A DNA stretch of 64,000 bases from CAADGL01 sp964643885 (lineage in GTDB: Bacteria; Planctomycetota; Phycisphaerae; UBA1845; Fen-1342): NCBI GenBank assembly GCA_964643885.1, contig CAZXUI010000003.1:62001-126000 (forward strand), written 5' to 3'. Positions within the stretch are counted from its first letter, which is position 1, and every line of letters begins with the position of its first letter. Shown in pieces: positions 9,719 to 18,109 of this stretch. The notes beneath the pieces were generated by a model. It did not search any database. It was not told the DNA's origin and worked only from the letters and a program-made list of their open reading frames with translations. The translations under genes and the position numbers were made by a program.

Positions 9719-9907
9719 ATGGAGTGGGCATCGTTTCAAATCTGGTCACTGATCGTCGCCATCAGCGCCCTGTGCGCATGGTGGCTCGTTCTGCGCCCGG
9801 GCGCTTCGTTCCGAGGCGTGTATAGCAGCGTCTCCTGCCTGATCATCCTGATGGCCGTGCTGATGGCCATCCTCGCCCTCACCGGCCAGCCGCACATCAC
9901 CCGCTGA
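9719..9907 (+). CDS. Small two-helix membrane protein
   Basis: A 62-residue open frame beginning MEWASFQIWSLIVAISAL with two hydrophobic segments (about residues 8-25 and 37-55). It starts 25 bases after the Flp pilin stop on the same strand. In other genomes small prepilin peptidases or membrane proteins often follow Flp pilins, but this is too short to be a peptidase and shows no catalytic aspartates. I do not recognise the family. Reality of the gene is supported by the spacing and the clean hydrophobic pattern only. Confidence 0.5.
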   Translation: MEWASFQIWSLIVAISALCAWWLVLRPGASFRGVYSSVSCLIILMAVLMAILALTGQPHITR

Positions 9908-9954
9908 GAGCCTGCCCCCCCCCGTGGACGAACGCGCGCCCGCGGCGGCGGCGG

Positions 9955-9983
9955 TTGTCGCCCGCGCACGGCAGGGGTACGAT
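9955..9983 (+). promoter_or_regulatory. Candidate promoter for the peptidyl-prolyl isomerase gene
   Basis: TTGTCG (9955-9960) and TACGAT (9978-9983) lie 17 bases apart, each matching four of six consensus positions. A start of transcription near 9990 would leave a leader of about 55 bases before the ATG at 10046. Confidence 0.35.
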
Positions 9984-10045
9984 AACCCTCCGGGTGGGTC
10001 CGAATCGTTCTGGAACAGAAACCTGCAAAGCGAAGGTGCAATCCC

Positions 10046-11158
10046 ATGAAACGTGTTCTGGCGTGGCTGGTTCTGGCGGGGGCCGCGTGTGCGGCCTGGG
10101 CGCAGGATGGCGAGCGGCCGGCGGAGGCGAAACCGGGCTCGCAGGATGATGCCAAGGCGGCCGGGGCGCTGACGGCCCGCGTCAAGCTGGAGACGACGCA
10201 TGGCGACATCGTGCTCGAACTTTTCGGCGACAAGGCGCCGATCACGGTGCAGAACTTTCTGCGCTACGTGAAGGACGGGCACTATGACGGACTGATCTTC
10301 CACCGGATCATTCCCACGTTCATGATCCAGGGCGGGGGGTACACGCCGGAGCTGCAGGAGCGCACCGAGCGGCTTCGCGATCCGATCAAGAACGAGTGGA
10401 AGAACGGATTGAAGAATCTCCGCGGCACGATCGCCATGGCCCGCACTCAGGCGCCGGATTCGGCCACGGCGCAATTCTTCATCAACGTGGTCGACAACGA
10501 CCGCCTGGATGGACCGATCAGCGGCGGCGCCGGCTACTGCGTCTTCGGCCACGTGGTCGAGGGGATGGACGTGGTCGACAAGATCAAAGATATCGAAGTG
10601 ACCGATCATCCGAAGCTGGCGGGGATGGGCAAGGTCGTGCCCGTGGAGCCGGTCATCATCAAGTCCGCCAAGCTCGTGGGTGAGTTCGACCTGGCTGCGC
10701 TGGAGCGGAAGATCAAGGAATCGGCCAAGGCCGAGGCGGACGCGAAATCCGCCGGCGACGCGGAGGTGATGCGCGAAATGGAGAAGTATCTCGCCAATGC
10801 CGTCGCGGAGCTGGGCAAGCCGCTGGGCAAGACCGATTCCGGCATCTATTACTTCGTTCTCAAGGACGGCACGGGCGACCGCACGCCCAAGCCGACCGAC
10901 ACCGTCCGGGTGCATTACACCGGCTGGCTGCTCGACGGCACCAAGTTCGACAGCTCGGTCGACCGCGGCGAACCGGCGCAGTTTCCGCTCAACCGCGTCA
11001 TCAAGGGCTGGACGGAAGGCGTCGGACTGATGAAGGTCGGCGAGAAGCGCCGCCTGATCATCCCCTACGAGCTGGCCTACGGCGAGGCGGGCCGGCCGCC
11101 GCAGATTCCGCCCAAGTCGCCGCTGGTCTTCGACGTCGAGCTGCTCGAGATCAAATAG
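10046..11158 (+). CDS. Secreted cyclophilin-FKBP fusion peptidyl-prolyl isomerase
   Basis: A 370-residue protein joining two unrelated proline isomerases. Residues 1-20 are a signal peptide (MKRVLAWLVLAGAACAAWAQ). Residues about 45-215 are a cyclophilin: GDIVLELFGDKAPITVQNF, the catalytic-arginine segment FHRIIPTFMIQGGG, and SATAQFFINVVDN. After a charged linker that could form a coiled coil, residues about 270-370 form an FKBP domain: VRVHYTGWLLDGTKFDSS, GWTEGVGLMKVGEKRRLIIP, and ELAYGEAG. The signal peptide places it outside the cytoplasm, where it probably speeds folding of exported proteins. Probable promoter at 9955-9983; hairpin terminator just downstream. Confidence 0.93.
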   Translation: MKRVLAWLVLAGAACAAWAQDGERPAEAKPGSQDDAKAAGALTARVKLETTHGDIVLELFGDKAPITVQNFLRYVKDGHYDGLIFHRIIPTFMIQGGGYTPELQERTERLRDPIKNEWKNGLKNLRGTIAMARTQAPDSATAQFFINVVDNDRLDGPISGGAGYCVFGHVVEGMDVVDKIKDIEVTDHPKLAGMGKVVPVEPVIIKSAKLVGEFDLAALERKIKESAKAEADAKSAGDAEVMREMEKYLANAVAELGKPLGKTDSGIYYFVLKDGTGDRTPKPTDTVRVHYTGWLLDGTKFDSSVDRGEPAQFPLNRVIKGWTEGVGLMKVGEKRRLIIPYELAYGEAGRPPQIPPKSPLVFDVELLEIK

Positions 11159-11173
11159 CCGGCCCGAGACCGG

Positions 11174-11190
11174 CGCCGCGGTTCGCGGCG
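11174..11190 (+). terminator. Hairpin terminator after the isomerase gene
   Basis: A perfect 7-base-pair GC stem (CGCCGCG / CGCGGCG) with a 3-base loop, followed by TTCTCCT, begins 16 bases after the stop codon. The tract after the stem is only partly T, so termination efficiency is uncertain. Confidence 0.45.
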
Positions 11191-11253
11191 TTCTCCTGTG
11201 CCGCAGCCGGCGGCGGCTTGCGTTCCCCGCACGGCCGGCCAAGATGAACCCCC

Positions 11254-14200
11254 GTGAAACGCCGCCGCAGACGTTGGGACCTCTACTCGCTGATCGTCGG
11301 CCTGGCCGTCACGGTCGCGGTCGCGCTGGCGGCAGGCCTCGGCTGGCTCGATCGTTTCGAGCTCTGGCTCTTCGACGCCCGCGTGCGCTACGCGAACTCG
11401 ATCCCCGAGCATCCGGACATCACCTGCATCGGCATCGACGACCGCTCGCTCTGGACGGTCGGCCGCTGGCCCTGGCCGCGGGATGTTCAGGCCGCGCTGA
11501 TCTCCGTCCCGGCCGAGCTCGGCGCGCGGGCGATCGTTCTTGACCTCAGCTTCGTCGAGCCGGAGGTCGTGCGCATTGACGTCCCCAGGAATGCCGACGT
11601 CTTCCCACCGCTGTTGCCCGCGCCGGATCAGCCGGCCCGGCGCATCTATCCCGACGATCAGCTTCGCCGCGCCATCGAGCGGGCCGGCAACGTCTACCTC
11701 GCCGTGCATTACGACCCCGGCGAATGGGACCGCACGCTCACGTTCCGCCGCATCGTCGACGCCCTTCGCGACGGTCCGCTCGCCGCCGCGGAGCTGAGCG
11801 AGCGGCTCTATGTTCCGGCCGATCTCGCCGAACGGCTGCTTCCTGCGGCCCGCGTCGCGCTGACTTTGGAGCAGCACCCTACCCGGACGCAGGAGGAAAT
11901 CCGCGCCGAGCTCGGTCTATCGGTCGAAGAGATTCGGCCGCTCTTCGAGCGCTGCCGGCAGTTCATTCTCCGGCAGCTCGTTCGCCAGCGCCTGGCCGAG
12001 AATCCGCAGTGGGCCGACGCCCCATACCAGCCCGGCCCCGACGGGCAATTGCCGGTCCAGCGCATCTACCGCGAGCTGGCCGGCCGGCCGCTGCGCGACA
12101 TGGACAACTTCGCCGAGGCGCTGTTGCCGGCCTTTCGCGACGTGATCAACTACGCCCAGACGCTGCGCCGGCCGATCTTCGATCAGGGTCAGGCCCCGCC
12201 GATCATCGGAGAGACCGACGCGCTCGTTCCGGCGATCAACGATCCGGCCGCGGCCGCCCGCCGCTGCGGCTTTGTGCACGTGCATCACGACGCCGACGGC
12301 GTCATCCGCCGGGCCGGACTGCTCGCCCGGTACGAAGGGCGCGTGCTCGGCCAGCTCGCCTTCTCGGTCGCGTTCGACCTGCTGGGCCTCTCGGCGGGTC
12401 GGATCGAGATTCGTCCCGGGCGGATGACGCTGAACATTCCGGGCCCGCCGCCGCGCACGCTCGATATCCAGCTCGACGAGAAGATGCGTACGGTCATTCC
12501 GTGGGTCCCGCAAACCGACTGGTCGAAACAATTCGGCGGTCACCTGCCGGCGGACGCTCTCTGGCAGGTGCACGACCGCCGCCGGCAGATCGCCGAGAAC
12601 CTCGCCAGCGTGCGAGCCGAGCGCACGGAGCTGCTGGGCAGCAGCCTCTTCGCGGCCGGACCGGAATTCGCCCGGCTCATCGGCGAGCGAGACGAGCTCG
12701 AGCAGAAACGACCCGTCGTCGCCTATCGCGGCCGGCCGGAGGAGCTGGAAAGCATCGATCGGGCGCTGGCCGAAGTCGAGCAGCAGCTCCGCTCGCTCGA
12801 GGAGCGGCTGGTTGCCGGGAAGCGGGCGGAGCTGGAGCGCGCCCGGGCCGATTCCGCGCCGTCCTCCCTCATCAACAATCTCGAATTCGCCCTCGCCCAG
12901 TTCGACAAGCACGAGCAGCTTGCCGCCCGCGTGCGCGAGGTCAACGCCCGGCTTCAGGCCGAGGTGGACGGGGTGCTGGCCGAGCTGCGGCCCCGCATCG
13001 CCGATAAGGTGTGTCTGATCGGCTACACGGCCACGTCGCTGGCGGACATGACGCCCATCCCGACGCACGCCCGCGCCCCGGGCATGATGATGCACGCCAA
13101 CCTGCTCAACGGTCTGCTCACCGGCCGCATGGTCTACTGGGCCCCGCCGTGGCTCAACGCGCTGCTGACGCTGGTGATCGGTGCGCTGTGCGCCGCATTC
13201 AGCGCCGGCCTGGCGCCGCGGCCGGCGCTGGCGGTCGTGCTCTCGCTGTGCCTGGTCTACGTCGTCGCGGCCGGATGGGCCGCCTTCTACTTCGCGACCT
13301 TCTGGATCGCGCTCGCTCCGGTGCTGGCCGCGGCGCTGTTCGCCTATTTCGGCGTCGCCGTCTATCGCTACATCTTCGTCGATCGCGAGCGGCGCGAGCT
13401 GGCCACGGCGCTGGGGCAGTACACCTCGCGCGAGATCGCCCGCCAGGTGGCGGAGGACCCGGAGCTCTGCCGCCGGGCCGAGATGCGCGAGGTGACGGCC
13501 ATGTTCACCGATCTGCGCGGCTTCACGAGCATCGCCGAGCGGATCGGAGCGGAACGGACGCAGCGCGTGCTCAATGTCGCCCTGGGCCGTTTCAGCGAAG
13601 TGCTCGTCGGGCATGAGGGCATCGTCAACAAGTTCATCGGCGACGGCATCTTCGCTTTTTGGAATCCCGTCATTCATCCGCGGGCCGATCACAGCCTGCT
13701 GGCCTGCGAATCGGCGCTGGACCTGCTCGAGGAGCTCCACCGGCTCAGGGCCGAGCACGCCCCGCGAGACGGCGTCTTCGCGGAACTGATGCTCCGCATC
13801 GGCGTGGCCACCGGCAACGCGATCGTCGGTCCGTGCGGCTCGGAGCAGAAGTTCGACTACACCTGCATCGGCGATTCGGTCAACGTCGCCTCGCGGCTGG
13901 AGTCCGCCAACCGCTTCTACGGCTCGAACATCCTGGTGAACGCCGCCACGCGCGAAGCCGCCGCGGACCGCTTCGTCTTTCGTTCGCTCGGCGGCGTGCG
14001 CGTGAAGGGCAAGCAGATGGCCGTGCAGATCTTCGAGCTGGTCGGCCGCCGCGGACAGGTCGCGCCGGAGCTCGAGCGATACGCGGAGGAATTCGGCCGG
14101 GCGGCGTCGCTCTTCCAGCTTCGCCGCTGGGCCGAAGCGCGCCAGGTGTTCGAGGCGTGTCTTGGCGCTCGGCCCGACGACGCGGCCACGGCCCTGTTTC

Positions 14201-14277
14201 TGGCCGCGATCGCCCGCTACGAAGCCGAGCCGCCGGCGGAGGATTGGAGCGGCGCGCTCGAGCTGGTCGAGAAGTAA
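11254..14277 (+). CDS. CHASE2-domain adenylate/guanylate cyclase
   Basis: A 1007-residue membrane receptor cyclase. A membrane helix (about residues 11-28) leads into a CHASE2 sensor (FDARVRYAN, ITCIGIDDRSLWTVGRWPWPR), which is interrupted by a long charged insertion and a coiled-coil stretch (about 430-560). Several membrane helices follow at about 630-705. The class III cyclase domain spans about 744-930, with metal-binding aspartates in MFTDLRGFTSI and IGDGIFAFWN and the substrate region DYTCIGDSVNVASRLE. The C-terminal 70 residues look like a degenerate TPR. It should make cAMP (or cGMP) in response to an extracytoplasmic signal. The start is GTG. Confidence 0.9.
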   Translation: MKRRRRRWDLYSLIVGLAVTVAVALAAGLGWLDRFELWLFDARVRYANSIPEHPDITCIGIDDRSLWTVGRWPWPRDVQAALISVPAELGARAIVLDLSFVEPEVVRIDVPRNADVFPPLLPAPDQPARRIYPDDQLRRAIERAGNVYLAVHYDPGEWDRTLTFRRIVDALRDGPLAAAELSERLYVPADLAERLLPAARVALTLEQHPTRTQEEIRAELGLSVEEIRPLFERCRQFILRQLVRQRLAENPQWADAPYQPGPDGQLPVQRIYRELAGRPLRDMDNFAEALLPAFRDVINYAQTLRRPIFDQGQAPPIIGETDALVPAINDPAAAARRCGFVHVHHDADGVIRRAGLLARYEGRVLGQLAFSVAFDLLGLSAGRIEIRPGRMTLNIPGPPPRTLDIQLDEKMRTVIPWVPQTDWSKQFGGHLPADALWQVHDRRRQIAENLASVRAERTELLGSSLFAAGPEFARLIGERDELEQKRPVVAYRGRPEELESIDRALAEVEQQLRSLEERLVAGKRAELERARADSAPSSLINNLEFALAQFDKHEQLAARVREVNARLQAEVDGVLAELRPRIADKVCLIGYTATSLADMTPIPTHARAPGMMMHANLLNGLLTGRMVYWAPPWLNALLTLVIGALCAAFSAGLAPRPALAVVLSLCLVYVVAAGWAAFYFATFWIALAPVLAAALFAYFGVAVYRYIFVDRERRELATALGQYTSREIARQVAEDPELCRRAEMREVTAMFTDLRGFTSIAERIGAERTQRVLNVALGRFSEVLVGHEGIVNKFIGDGIFAFWNPVIHPRADHSLLACESALDLLEELHRLRAEHAPRDGVFAELMLRIGVATGNAIVGPCGSEQKFDYTCIGDSVNVASRLESANRFYGSNILVNAATREAAADRFVFRSLGGVRVKGKQMAVQIFELVGRRGQVAPELERYAEEFGRAASLFQLRRWAEARQVFEACLGARPDDAATALFLAAIARYEAEPPAEDWSGALELVEK

Positions 14278-14293
14278 CTCCCCTGCCACGCGT

Positions 14294-14311
14294 CGCCGTC
14301 TTCAGACGGCG
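14294..14311. terminator. Bidirectional hairpin between convergent genes
   Basis: A perfect 7-base-pair stem (CGCCGTC / GACGGCG) with a TTCA loop fills half of the 34-base gap between the cyclase stop and the stop of the convergent L,D-transpeptidase. No T tract follows; the position is the main argument. Confidence 0.45.
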
Positions 14312-15535
14312 CTACGGCACGATTTCCACCGTCGACGAGCCCGGCTGAAGGACGCTGTAGACGAGAGCGATGTCCTCGGCGTGCATCCGCACGCAGCCCA
14401 GCGACGCGTTCTTACCGATCGAGTCGGGCTCGATCGTGCCGTGAATGCCGTACCCTTCGCGGCCGACGGCGTCGCCGCTCTTGCCCTCGAGGCCGATCCA
14501 GTAGCCGCCGAGCGGGTTCGTCGGGTCGTGCGGCGGGATGATGCGTTTGTCTGGTGCGGAGGCCGGCGGATAGTACGTCGGGTCCTTGAGCCGATTCTTG
14601 ACCATCCAGACGCCCGTGGGCGTTCCCTGCTCGGCGCCCAGTCCGACGGGGAAGCTGCCCACGTACAGGTCCTGCAAGTACAAGTCGAGTCGAAACTTGC
14701 CGCGATGGATCTTGGCGTGAAACGGCCCGCGCGGGATCACCAGCGGCTGATTGATTTGCAGGTTGCTCGGCTGCGTGATGCGGTTGAAGCGCATGATCGC
14801 TTCGGGCGGCACGTCGTATCCGCGCGCGATCCGCACCAGCGCATCGCCGGACTTCACGCGATACTGCTCGAGCAGCGGGTCGTTCTCGGGCCGCTTGCCG
14901 ATGAAGATCGTCTCGCGCGCGATCTGTGCCAGCGTCCGCCGCACTTCCGCCGCGTCGCCTTCCGGCAGGCTCGTCTTGAGCAGCCGGTTCAGCTCGTGCC
15001 GGGCCTCGATCACCGCACCGCTGCGATAGCGCTCGATCGCCTGTCGCACGGCCGGGTCGTTGGCGGTGCCGGTCGGCGCGGGTTGCAGCGACCCGCCCGC
15101 GACGCCGTCAGCCTGTGCGTCCGCGTCAGGGTCGGCGTCGGTCTCTTCGATCTCGGTCGCGGCGCTCGGCCGGCCGGTGTCCTGCGTCAACGACGCCTCC
15201 GCGGCCACACCTCGCGGCGAGAGAATCTCCTCCTCGACCGCTTCGCTGCCCGCCAGCAACAGCGGCTGGTTGGCCGGTCCGGGCGGCGGCTCGTCCGCCG
15301 TGACGGCTCCCGAGCGCGAAGACCCGCCCCCGGTGTGGCCGCCGCTCGGCGGCTCCTGCAAGCCGGCGAGCGCAGCCTCCTGGCCGTCCGGCAGAAGCGA
15401 GTCCTGGCTCTCGCGCGCCGCGGCCGGACTGGTGAAGCCGCGGAAGAACCACCACCCCCCACCGACCACGACGACTGCGGCGGCAACGGCCGCAGCCAAC
15501 GCTCGGGAACGCTTTCGTTTGCGACCGTAGGGCAC
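14312..15535 (-). CDS. LysM-containing L,D-transpeptidase (YkuD family)
   Basis: A 407-residue envelope enzyme. An N-terminal membrane anchor (about residues 11-27) is followed by a low-complexity spacer, a LysM peptidoglycan-binding segment (YRVKSGDALVRIARGYDVPP through LVIPRG) and a YkuD catalytic domain. The active-site signature is complete: GIHGTIEPDSIG followed by SLGCVRM, with the nucleophilic cysteine. Such enzymes make 3-3 crosslinks in peptidoglycan or attach proteins to it. It reads toward the cyclase gene and away from the Xer gene. Confidence 0.92.
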   Translation of the reverse strand: MPYGRKRKRSRALAAAVAAAVVVVGGGWWFFRGFTSPAAARESQDSLLPDGQEAALAGLQEPPSGGHTGGGSSRSGAVTADEPPPGPANQPLLLAGSEAVEEEILSPRGVAAEASLTQDTGRPSAATEIEETDADPDADAQADGVAGGSLQPAPTGTANDPAVRQAIERYRSGAVIEARHELNRLLKTSLPEGDAAEVRRTLAQIARETIFIGKRPENDPLLEQYRVKSGDALVRIARGYDVPPEAIMRFNRITQPSNLQINQPLVIPRGPFHAKIHRGKFRLDLYLQDLYVGSFPVGLGAEQGTPTGVWMVKNRLKDPTYYPPASAPDKRIIPPHDPTNPLGGYWIGLEGKSGDAVGREGYGIHGTIEPDSIGKNASLGCVRMHAEDIALVYSVLQPGSSTVEIVP

Positions 15536-15679
15536 GACAGGTCCTCCTTGACGCTATCTGGCCGCCTTTGGAACAGACATTCGGGCGAGGATACCAACTC
15601 TCCCACCCCCAGGCCAACCCATTCTACGCTCGGACGCGATGGTCACGCTGCATAATTCAATGTATCATCGCGCCGTTGC

Positions 15680-16762
15680 GTGATCCGACTGCATGGACGC
15701 GGGAGATCGCACGTGCCGCTCAAGGAAGACTCGACACGTCGACGCACGTTGGCCGCCGCACCGCCGGCCGCGGCCCTCCAGCCGCTCTTCGCCCGGGCGC
15801 TCGAAGAGTTCCGTATATATCAATCGGTCGAATGCGGACTTTCGCCCCACACCCTGGCCGCCTACGCCCGTGACCTGCGGCGGTTCTGTGAGTTTCTCCA
15901 GCAGCGCGGGCTGAACGACTGGAACGCGGTTCACTGGCTGGTCGTGCAGGATCACCTGGTCGACATGACCGGACGGGGCTATCGCGAGGCCTCGCTGGCG
16001 CGGCACATCTCGGCGGTGCGCGTGTTCCTGCGCTGGCTGGCCGACCGCGGGCGGATGCGCGAAGACATCAGCTCGATGGTGGAGCTGCCCAAGCGCGGCC
16101 GGCAGCTTCCGCGAACGCTGAACCTCGACCGCACGGAGGATCTCGTTCTCTCTCCGGATCTCGATCGAAAGCTGGGCCTGCGCGACCGGGCGATGCTCGA
16201 GCTTTTCTACGCCTCCGGACTGCGCGTCAGCGAGCTTTGTTCGCTGCGCGAGTGCGACGTGAATCTGAAGGTCGGCTACGTCCGCTGCATCGGCAAAGGC
16301 CGCCGCGAGCGCGTCGTTCCGATCGGTGGCAAGGCTCGCGATGCGCTGGAGGCGTATCTGGAGCACGACCGCCCGAAACAATTGCTGCGGGCGCGCTCGC
16401 GCGGCGGGGATGAAGCTCCGCTCACGCCGCGGGCCCGCGCGAAGGCCCCGCTCTTCTTGAGCCGCACGGGCGGCCCGATCGAGCGGACGGCCGTCTGGCG
16501 GGTCGTCCGGCGGGAGGCGGGCCGCTGCGGCATCAGTGGCAAGGTCAGCCCGCACGTATTGCGGCACAGCTTCGCCACGCACCTGCTGGAAGGCGGCGCG
16601 AATCTTCGCGTGGTGCAGGAGCTGCTCGGCCACGCCAGCATCGCCACGACGGCGATCTACACGCACGTGCAGACGGATCACCTGTCCCGCGCGCACCGGC
16701 AGTATCACCCGCACGGCCACGACGTGCGGGCCGAGCGGCGGCGCGAGGCACTGGAGAAATAG
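15680..16762 (+). CDS. xerD: Tyrosine recombinase XerC/XerD family
   Basis: Site-specific recombinase that resolves chromosome dimers at dif. The N-terminal SAM-like domain contains ECGLSPHTLAAYARDLRRF. The catalytic set is complete: Arg in YASGLRVSELCSL, Lys in IGKGRRERVVP, His and Arg in HVLRHSFATHLLEGG, His in LLGHASIATT and the nucleophile Tyr in TTAIYTHV. At 360 residues it is longer than typical XerD (about 300): the GTG at 15680 gives some 30 extra N-terminal residues, and GTG at 15713 is an alternative. A 20-residue basic insertion (KQLLRARSRGGDEAPLTPRA) sits before the C-terminal catalytic motifs. XerC versus XerD cannot be decided with certainty. Confidence 0.88.
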   Translation: MIRLHGRGRSHVPLKEDSTRRRTLAAAPPAAALQPLFARALEEFRIYQSVECGLSPHTLAAYARDLRRFCEFLQQRGLNDWNAVHWLVVQDHLVDMTGRGYREASLARHISAVRVFLRWLADRGRMREDISSMVELPKRGRQLPRTLNLDRTEDLVLSPDLDRKLGLRDRAMLELFYASGLRVSELCSLRECDVNLKVGYVRCIGKGRRERVVPIGGKARDALEAYLEHDRPKQLLRARSRGGDEAPLTPRARAKAPLFLSRTGGPIERTAVWRVVRREAGRCGISGKVSPHVLRHSFATHLLEGGANLRVVQELLGHASIATTAIYTHVQTDHLSRAHRQYHPHGHDVRAERRREALEK

Positions 16763-16845
16763 CCCGCCGGCTGCTGCGCAAATGAGCCGCAAGGCTCGGA
16801 TCGGCCGGGAAGGGAGAAGCGAAGCAGGCAAGACCGAGGATCGCA

Positions 16846-16914
16846 ATCGCCCCTCCGGCTCGCCAGGCGACATGCGGGCTCCCCGTCGCCGGCTCAGAGT
16901 TCGCGAGGGGCGAT
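16846..16914. terminator. Branched inverted repeat between convergent genes
   Basis: ATCGCCCCTC (16846-16855) pairs perfectly with GAGGGGCGAT (16905-16914), and the loop holds a second stem (GGCGAC 16866-16871 with GTCGCC 16885-16890). CTTCTTT follows on the plus strand. It lies between the recombinase and the convergent metzincin gene and may terminate both. Confidence 0.35.
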
Positions 16915-16936
16915 CTTCTTTGGCCCCGCGAGTTCC

Positions 16937-18067
16937 CTACAGTGCGAACCCCAGCAGCCAGCCGATCATCTCGGCCGCGTCCTGATATCCCACGGGAAAG
17001 ACGCTTTCATCCAGCGGCGCCACACCGAACGACTGCTCGATCAGGATGCTGTTGTTGCCGCAGGTCGTGTCCATCAGCTCGGCGCAGGCGGCCGTGTGAA
17101 CCAGCCCCAGCAGATGGCCGATTTCGTGCGCCACGGTGTTTCCGATCGCGCGGGCCATCTGTTCCGTGCTCGGCACGCGCGAGAAGGCGTCGCGGTAGCT
17201 GCTGACGAAGATGATCGCCCTGTCGTTCAGGTCGCCGTTGTGCGTGTCGATCTGCTCGGAGATCGCGAACGCCCGCGGATTCTCGCCGCCGAAAAAGACC
17301 GTCGAGTGCGGACCCGCCGGCACCGCGTGATCATCCGAATTGAGCAGCGTGAAGTCGAAACCGGCGAAGCGCGAGGCGACGATCGCCTGCACCCGGTCTT
17401 TGATCACCTCGGTCTGATCGGCGAAGTTCGACCCCAGCACTGACGCCGTGAATGGGGCGATGTCGAACGTGCCGATATTGCGGATCACGATCCCCTGCCC
17501 GCCGGCCCAGTTGAGGAAGACCGTCTGGCCGACCGGGTCGGGCACGCCCACGCCGCGCGTCACCTCGATCGTCACTTCATAATCCCCCAGCTCCGTGGTG
17601 CCGGGAAACGGCACGACGCCGAGGTAGTACGGACCCTCCGGCCCGCGAAGCACGACGTCGATGAGCGGGTTCAGCGCCGAATCGCCAGAGAGCGCATCGT
17701 CATTGAAGGCGTGCACGTATTCGCGCTCGTCGAACAGCGCGGCCATCGGGTCCAGCCGGCCGCTGACGGTCTGCACTTCGATCCGCACGGCGTCGCCGGG
17801 GCTCAAGGTGCCCAGGTCGTAAAGATCGATGTCGCTCGGCGAGTTGATCGTCGCCCGGAACGAGGCCGAGCCGTCCTCCAGCGCGACCTGCGTCGCGCCG
17901 TCGAAGGTCGCGTTCCGCTCATCTTCCAGGGGGGAATTGTTCAGGTCGCCGTCGTCGTCCGCCGGCATGGGACAGCCCGGGAGCGCCGCCCAGCACACCG
18001 CCAGCAGCCAGGCCGACCCCGCGCGCACCCACGCTCCGCACATCCGCCGCGACTCCCTGCCGCTCAT
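16937..18067 (-). CDS. Metzincin-type metalloprotease lipoprotein, copy 2
   Basis: A 376-residue secreted protein. A signal peptide ends in a lipobox (ALPGC, followed by an acidic DDDGD), so it is probably lipid-anchored. A PPC-like beta domain (SPSDIDLYDLG, YYLGVVPFPG) precedes the protease part. The zinc site HEIGHLLGLVHT matches HExxHxxGxxH and is followed by the Met-turn ELMDTT, defining a metzincin. The ATG at 18067 has AGGAG five bases upstream. It lies 42 bases downstream of a paralogue with the same layout. Substrates are unknown. Confidence 0.8.
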   Translation of the reverse strand: MSGRESRRMCGAWVRAGSAWLLAVCWAALPGCPMPADDDGDLNNSPLEDERNATFDGATQVALEDGSASFRATINSPSDIDLYDLGTLSPGDAVRIEVQTVSGRLDPMAALFDEREYVHAFNDDALSGDSALNPLIDVVLRGPEGPYYLGVVPFPGTTELGDYEVTIEVTRGVGVPDPVGQTVFLNWAGGQGIVIRNIGTFDIAPFTASVLGSNFADQTEVIKDRVQAIVASRFAGFDFTLLNSDDHAVPAGPHSTVFFGGENPRAFAISEQIDTHNGDLNDRAIIFVSSYRDAFSRVPSTEQMARAIGNTVAHEIGHLLGLVHTAACAELMDTTCGNNSILIEQSFGVAPLDESVFPVGYQDAAEMIGWLLGFAL

Positions 18068-18109
18068 GCCTGCTCCTGGGGCAAGCCGCGCGGATGGCAA
18101 ACCGCCCCG

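Noticed and set aside
7281..9752. 823-residue plus-strand open frame
   Set aside because: Antisense to the SurA/PpiD-like gene and running into the Flp pilin in another frame; no domain or ribosome site supports it.
11917..14289. 790-residue minus-strand open frame opposite the cyclase
   Set aside because: Long antisense frames are frequent in GC-rich genes; the plus strand encodes an intact CHASE2 cyclase.
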